Shown here in pieces: positions 19,157 through 23,952 of a stretch of 23,952 nucleotides of DNA. A program made the position numbers and the translations under genes. This DNA is from Chara braunii (lineage: Eukaryota > Streptophyta > Charophyceae > Charales > Characeae), in the NCBI GenBank assembly GCA_003427395.1, contig BFEA01000543.1:284878-308829 (forward strand). Reading direction: 5' to 3'. Under the pieces are notes generated by a model. The model worked only from the letters and a program-made list of their open reading frames with translations, made no database searches and was not told the DNA's origin. How positions within the stretch are numbered: position 1 is the first letter of the stretch; each line of letters opens with the position of its first letter.

Positions 19157-19812
19157 CTAAAACTGCTTTCAAAAGCTTCAACCATTTCAGGTCATTTAAG
19201 AGGTTTCATATTCCCACCTGAAGCTCCTGTAATGACTTGAAGTGGCTGAAGCTTTTGAAAGCGATTTCATGGGGGGACCTGAAACCGCTTTCAGAAGGTT
19301 CAACCACTTCATATCATTTCAAATGTTTCAGGTCTCCCCACCTGAAACTCCTAAAATGATCTGAAGTGGCTGAAAATCTGAAAGCGGTTTCAAATTTCCC
19401 CATCCAACCATTTGGATAGGGGGACTTGAAACCTCTTTCAGAAGCTTCAGCCACTTTATATCATTTCAGAGGTTTCAGGTCTCTCCATCTAGGACTCCTG
19501 AAATAATCTGAAGTGGCTGAAAATGTGAAAGCAGTTTCAGATACCTCCATCCAACCATTTGGATGGGAGGACCTGAAACCACTTTCAAAAGCTTCAGCCA
19601 CTTCAGATCATGTCAGAGATTTCAAGTCTTCCCATCTGAAACTTTTGAAATAATATGAAATTGCCGAAAATCTAAAGCGCTTTGAGATACATCAATCGAA
19701 CCATTTGGATGAGGGGGACCTGAAACCGCTTTCAGAAGTTTCAACCACTTCAGTTTTTTTGAGAGGTTTCAGGCCTCCCCACTCGAAACTCCTGAAATGA
19801 GTTGAACTGAAT
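19157..19812. repeat. Tandem array of five foldback hairpin units
   Basis: Units start near 19157, 19279, 19425, 19572 and 19719. Each consists of two arms of about 50 bp. The left arm has GAAACCGCTTTCAGAAGCTTC, then CCACTTCA, then ATCATTTCA. The right arm is its near reverse complement, across a loop of only about 6-10 bases. Linkers after units 2-4 hold a small hairpin of their own (TCCAA...TTGGAT). The last unit has a shortened right arm. The period is about 147 bp (122 bp for the first unit, which lacks the small hairpin). No ORF runs through. Confidence 0.85.
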
Positions 19813-20216
19813 GTAGGTCACGCGATCTATTGGTGGGGAGCATTACCTACTGGAAAAAGGGTTCAGCATCCCAGAGATATGAATATGAATGGCATGGATT
19901 ATGCATGAATAATGTGTGAGAAAAGTTGAATTTTCTTTAGCAAACCTTCGGGCATGCTTGTACTAGATTGATGCTCTCAATCATTTCTCCCAAAATCACA
20001 AAGGATAACTTGATAAGAATTATGATAAAATTCAGTCAAGAAATTTTCGATGCAAGTATGCTGTCAAATTTTCCTCCTTAACCTGCAAAAGACAAGACAA
20101 ACTCGATAAGAACCGTTCAAATTCAACAAGATTCTTTATTGCTTTGTTCTTATTCTCATTTTGTTTTACATCCACCTCGCATCATCACACTCTACACATC
20201 TTCTCCTCCTTCCCCA

Positions 20217-20220
<4 letters not shown>
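19813..20220. other. AT-rich intergenic, no gene seen
   Basis: Mixed AT-rich sequence leading into a pyrimidine-rich segment. Nothing is recognised. Confidence 0.5.

Positions 20221-20247
<27 letters not shown>
20221..20247. repeat. (CT)n microsatellite
   Basis: An uninterrupted TC/CT run of about 27 bp. Confidence 0.95.
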
Positions 20248-20251
<4 letters not shown>

Positions 20252-20409
20252 TTTGAGCCCTCACTCGATCTCGCTCGCTTGCCGGTATGAGTTCAATTGT
20301 CCTCGAATCGCACAAACATCGAGTGAGTTCACTTGTCCTTGAATCAAACAGACAATGTTTTTTCTTTCTCTCTCACTCACAACTTTCAAAAACAATTCGA
20401 CTGCTCCTC

Positions 20410-20431
20410 CCTCTCTCTCTCTCTCTCTCTT
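20410..20431. repeat. (CT)n microsatellite
   Basis: A run of about 22 bp. Its reverse complement follows as (GA)n at 20499, so the two could pair. Confidence 0.9.
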
Positions 20432-20498
20432 TCAAATACCTAACATACATTTTTCTTCGAACTTCGACACGGATACACAGAGACACCCGCAGACAAAA

Positions 20499-20510
20499 AG
20501 AGAGAGAGAG

Positions 20511-20548
<38 letters not shown>

Positions 20549-20549
20549 G
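20499..20549. repeat. (GA)n microsatellite, interrupted
   Basis: AG repeats with single T and AA interruptions, about 50 bp. Confidence 0.95.
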
Positions 20550-20559
20550 TCATCATTCT

Positions 20560-20927
20560 TTTTTTATAGGCGGGACGAACAAAATGTCATGTGTGTGATG
20601 ACTTCGCTCATGTCATATCTAGATACACTATGACACAACCATGTGCACAAACATATTTGTTCTTAACTGATTGGTAAAAGAAATCGCATTGAGCGCATGT
20701 GCCTTCGTAGTGCGTTGTAACACAATCATGTATATGAACGTTGAACAAGGAACTGAGTATGCTATAACTGAGTCATGTATACGAATACTAAACCCCGACC
20801 AAATAAACCACAAATGTGGTGCTAAAAAATTGTCCCCATGATAACATACTTAACCCGTAACATGCCCTACAACAAACATGTTAGATATTTACTGCCATTG
20901 AACACTCTGCGATTCACATGCACAAGC
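20560..20927. other. Intergenic, no gene seen
   Basis: Short ORFs only. CATGT-rich words recur (for example ACAACCATGTGCAC and ACAATCATGTATATG), suggesting decayed repeat DNA. Confidence 0.4.
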
Positions 20928-21173
20928 CATGCACGATTTGAATTCTCTCGCTCTCTCACTCGCTCACATACACACAACTCAAGTGAGTTAAACGCAACTC
21001 GACTTTTGAGACTTTCATTACTCCACAAACCGTTGTGAAAATTTTCGCCATATATATTGGAATACAAGTACATACTCNCATGCACGATTTGAATTCTCTC
21101 GCTCTCTCACTCGCTCACATACACACAACTCAAGTGAGTTAAACGCAACTCGACTTTTGAGACTTTCATTACT
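20928..21173. other. Exact 95-bp duplication around a single n (likely assembly join)
   Basis: Bases 20928-21022 recur exactly at 21079-21173. The n at 21078 directly precedes the second copy, and 55 bp of other sequence follows the first. Overlapping contigs joined without merging is the likeliest cause. A true recent duplication is possible. Confidence 0.7.
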
Positions 21174-21229
21174 ACACTGTCTAAGACCGAAAATGTGGCA
21201 GTGTATATTTCCATGTTCTAGCAACAGAT

Positions 21230-21231
<2 letters not shown>

Positions 21232-21292
<61 letters not shown>

Positions 21293-21308
21293 TCTCTCTC
21301 TCTCTCTC
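21232..21308. repeat. (CT)n microsatellite, long
   Basis: About 77 bp of CT dinucleotides with one CCC interruption. Confidence 0.95.
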
Positions 21309-21390
21309 ACCGCGATTTCGTCAAAATGAACATTTTATACTTTTTGAACGAAATTGAAAATCCATTTTTTAGAAAAAAATTAATAAAATA

Positions 21391-21555
21391 GGGGTTGTGG
21401 CATTTTGAAAATGCCTTACCCCCTCGAAGTATATGGACTTAAAGTCTCATACATCCTGACGGGATAATCCCGGATCCCTTGAATATATGTTAACTTCAAC
21501 TAAGTCCACATACATCGAGAGGGGGGACGTTTTAAAAAAGTTGTACCCCCTGTTT
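21391..21555. mobile_element. MITE-like foldback element, about 165 bp
   Basis: The left arm (about 21391-21441) and the reverse complement of the right arm (about 21501-21555) match at most positions. The best block is CCCCCTCGA-GTAT-TGGACTTA (21419-21441 against 21501-21526). A small GGGAT-A-ATCCC hairpin sits in the loop. There is no coding capacity. A target-site duplication is not clear. Confidence 0.5.
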
Positions 21556-21850
21556 CATTCATTTTTGGCTAAAAAATAAATAAATCGATTTCGTTCTAAA
21601 AAATATGAAATATATTTTTTGATAAAATCGTAATTTTTTTTTATTTTTTATTTTTTTCCCCTCTCTCTAAGTCTTTCTTTCTTTCTCTTTCTCTCTCTCT
21701 TCGACTTTTGTCTCCTCCCTCGTGATGCTATTTTTTGATGTCCAATGCTGCTTGCTTTCTTCAACAACAAACATCTATGCGCATTAGCATGTTCCTTATT
21801 GAAAACTTTGAGTTGGTAGTGGGGGGAGGGGCATAACCCACCTCCCACAC
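21556..21850. other. AT-rich and CT-rich intergenic
   Basis: T/A runs, then a CT-rich stretch at about 21657-21702. No gene seen. Confidence 0.5.
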
Positions 21851-21851
21851 A

Positions 21852-22322
21852 CATGAGCATCAATCTTTATCTGAGTCTTTGATTCATACATGAGCATTTT
21901 TTGGGGGGGGCCTCAAGACATGAGCATCAATCTCTTCTAAACCTAAAGTCTAAGTCTTTGCTTCAATCTACACTTTTGGCTTGTACTGAAACTGGTCGTG
22001 AAAATATAAGCATCAATCTTAGTCTTTGTTTTAACGTAATGTATACTAAAAGAGGACCTAAACATCTTCCTTATTCAAAACTTTAAGGTCACAAAGGTGG
22101 AGGGGTGTGGGGTGTGGGGTGGGGTACGTCCCCTCGTCCACCACATAGGAATTTCAATCTTTGTCTAAATATGTTTCTTATTAAGGACTCGAGTTTGCTT
22201 ATGTATGAATCTAATTATTGCGTCTTGACTGGACGAATGAGCATCAATCTGTCTTAATGATATCAAAGTTTTGGTTCCAATTAACCCTTAATGCCTGCAG
22301 TAAACATGACCATCAATCTTTG
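21852..22322. repeat. Dispersed CATGAGCATCAATCTT motif, about six copies
   Basis: Copies or variants lie near 21852, 21919, 22006, 22146, 22236 and 22305, often followed by a TCT-TGTCT-like word. Spacing is irregular (about 67-140 bp), so this looks like an eroded tandem repeat. Confidence 0.5.
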
Positions 22323-22329
22323 TCTCAAC

Positions 22330-22800
22330 CACACACATAAAAGAAAAACACAAATGTCATGCCCGTGTTGCGTGTCTATATGCTGCAATACAACCGATCA
22401 TACTAACACAAATTTAAACAAAGAAACCACAAATGTTGTGCTAAGAAAAACATCGAAAAACCCTCATCACTGTTTTAGTTTAAAAAAAAAAATAAATAAA
22501 TAAAATAATACTATTGTCTCACATTTTCAGTTGAAATAGATCCGTTGACCTTCTTTACCCCCTTTTTTCCGTCTAACACTGAACCTCTATAGTTATGACT
22601 TATGTGTCTTTGTCACGCCCGCAGTGTTTCTATTCCTAGTATAAGTTTGACGACTGTTTGTTTTGCCTGCACGTTTTTTTTTTTTTGCCTTTCTGAACAT
22701 AAGTTGAGGTACGGTCGTCATTGCCCCAAAAATGTTTTACTATAAGCTTAGTCAACAAAATTAAAATCGTCTGCACATGTTGGTAACTTCAAAAATGAAA
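22330..22800. other. AT-rich intergenic, nothing recognised
   Basis: Simple A-runs at about 22481-22505 and a T-run at 22674-22686. No supported gene. Confidence 0.5.
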
Positions 22801-22803
22801 AAG

Positions 22804-22906
22804 CTACCTACTATAAAATAGTTAGGTGACCTTTCATAATTAGGTTACCTAACCATTTGGGAGCAGGGAAGGGTCCCCTGTATAGGCAAGGAGTGCTAGT
22901 AGGTAG
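22804..22906. repeat. Small inverted-repeat element (MITE-like?)
   Basis: Perfect 10-bp ends CTACCTACTA and TAGTAGGTAG lie 103 bp apart overall. An internal hairpin (GTTAGGTGACC/GGTTACCTAAC, 22821-22853) sits between them. No target-site duplication is visible. Confidence 0.35.
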
Positions 22907-23267
22907 GTAGTGAAAGGTGAAACTAAAAAAATAATACAGCTAAGTTAAAAAAAAAAAAAAGTTCGGCTACGTGGGATTTCCACTTCATAGCCCCAACCCA
23001 AAGCATGCGAAATACTAAATACGAATTCGAGATTTGAGGATATCTCCCATAAAAGATCTCTGCATGATAAGTTCCATATAACAACCGAAAGGGTCGTCCT
23101 GTAATATTATTCTACACGTATTTATTTATTTTCCTAATTCAAATTCATAACCTCGTTACTCAGACTTATACGCGTGTACCACCGCATGTCTGAGTTCTCG
23201 ATCGGCACATGAGCAAATAGCTACTGTTCATGATTGCATAACATAGAAGAGTTTCAACTTCGCGTAT
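22907..23267. other. Intergenic, no gene seen
   Basis: AT-rich, with an A-run at about 22948-22960. Nothing is recognised. Confidence 0.5.
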
Positions 23268-23380
23268 GTAAAAAACGGGCAAACTCAGCTTGACTATAAA
23301 AAATGAGCAAACTCAGCTCGGTTGTAAAAAAATGGGCAAACTCAGCTTGGCTGTAAAAATTTGACAAACTCCGCTCAACT
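23268..23380. repeat. 28-bp tandem repeat, four units
   Basis: Units start at 23268, 23296, 23324 and 23353, each of the form (G/A)TAAAAA..GGCAAACTCAGCT. The fourth is more diverged. Confidence 0.85.
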
Positions 23381-23838
23381 ATAAGACATGAAAGAAAATC
23401 GGTAGGAGATGTATCAACTGACTTTTGCTATACAAATGCAACACTTTTTTTTTTTTTTTTTAACACTCCTTATCCTTGCATTCCAAATTCAAATCCGAGG
23501 TCGGGGTCCTCACAATTCAACCCAGAGTTATCCTAGCAGCATCAACCTGTTTCATGTACAAGTATTTCACTATGTACTTCTTCCAACAATCCTTTTTCAC
23601 TTCAATCTATCTATTATATACTGTTCTACAAAGTTTAAACCACAAATGCACGGCCCCAACCTTACAGAAAGTTTTTGTCACCACAAGCAAAATTAGGAGG
23701 GGCCGTGCGCCATGGGGCGTCATTGAAAAAAAAACTTTGTGGGCTCCGAAGTGGTGCGGGTTTCATGCTGACACTTGAGGGGTTATGTGTGGTGTATTAG
23801 TGCTTTAAACCACCAGTACTTGGCCCAACTATTAAGTT
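23381..23838. other. Intergenic, no gene seen
   Basis: A T-run at about 23445-23461, then AT-rich sequence. Two overlapping ORFs (23409-23696 and 23476-23778) show no coding character. Confidence 0.45.
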
Positions 23839-23880
23839 CGAGCCTCGACCGACCAATAGGTCAATCCGTGTCGAGGCTCG
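23839..23880. repeat. Perfect 11-bp-stem hairpin
   Basis: CGAGCCTCGAC (23839-23849) pairs with GTCGAGGCTCG (23870-23880) across a 20-base loop. It is isolated in otherwise unremarkable sequence. It could be a terminator-like or LTR-end structure of an unseen repeat. Confidence 0.6.
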
Positions 23881-23952
23881 GACAACCGAGCGTTCAATGC
23901 CCGGAGTAGTTGTTGAAAGATACAAAAACGAAAAGAGGAAAAAAAAAAAAAG

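Noticed and set aside
20867-21233. Two minus-strand ORFs with identical halves
   Set aside because: They result from the 95-bp duplication around the n at 21078.

Overview
The window looks like nuclear DNA of a seed plant. It holds a large LTR retrotransposon derivative with a tRNA-Asp-type primer site, plant-like splice signals, long T-tracts and CT/GA microsatellites. No bacterial gene organisation, rRNA or tRNA gene was found. Most of the 24 kb is non-coding, and most long ORFs are antisense or low-complexity shadows. All alignments were done by eye, so similarity is given qualitatively.

Region 1 (1-13230) is one old element whose sense strand is MINUS. Two direct repeats of about 5.4-5.5 kb (1-5407, cut by the window edge about 37 bp short, and 7693-13230) flank only 2.3 kb of AT-rich non-coding DNA (5408-7692). 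On the minus strand the repeats begin TGTCGGGACA and end ...GACA. A PBS resembling the 3' end of plant tRNA-Asp lies 2 nt after the upstream LTR, and a purine-rich PPT abuts the other LTR. This is the layout of a LARD, a non-autonomous large retrotransposon derivative, probably parasitic on Athila/Tat-type Ty3/gypsy elements. Each LTR carries a 54-bp tandem repeat (4 units in one, 3 in the other), duplicated GTAAGT-ending modules, many stem-loops, and a hammerhead ribozyme fold on the PLUS strand, antisense to the element. The hammerhead core is intact in the left LTR and degenerate in the right one. Two stem-loops show compensatory base changes between the LTRs.

Region 2 (13231-16914) is the only part with plausible host-gene signal. 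There is a possible short first exon (13902-13961), a 178-bp direct duplication with parallel small ORFs, and a convincing 168-bp phase-0 exon encoding one transmembrane helix (16359-16526). The protein is not recognised.

Region 3 (15985-17866) has two clusters of closely spaced hairpins (16016-16153 and 16922-17137) and a diverged, inverted LTR terminus of the same family (about 17436-17866).

Region 4 (17867-23952) is intergenic repeat DNA. Its most striking part is a five-unit tandem array (19157-19812) in which nearly every unit is itself a foldback hairpin of about 115 bp. MITE-like inverted repeats, short tandem repeats and CT/GA microsatellites also occur here.

Assembly caution: single n bases at 7783 and 21078 sit beside exact 53-bp and 95-bp duplications. 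The window's first base is the same repeat position as the base after the first n. A 132-base N run lies inside the right LTR.
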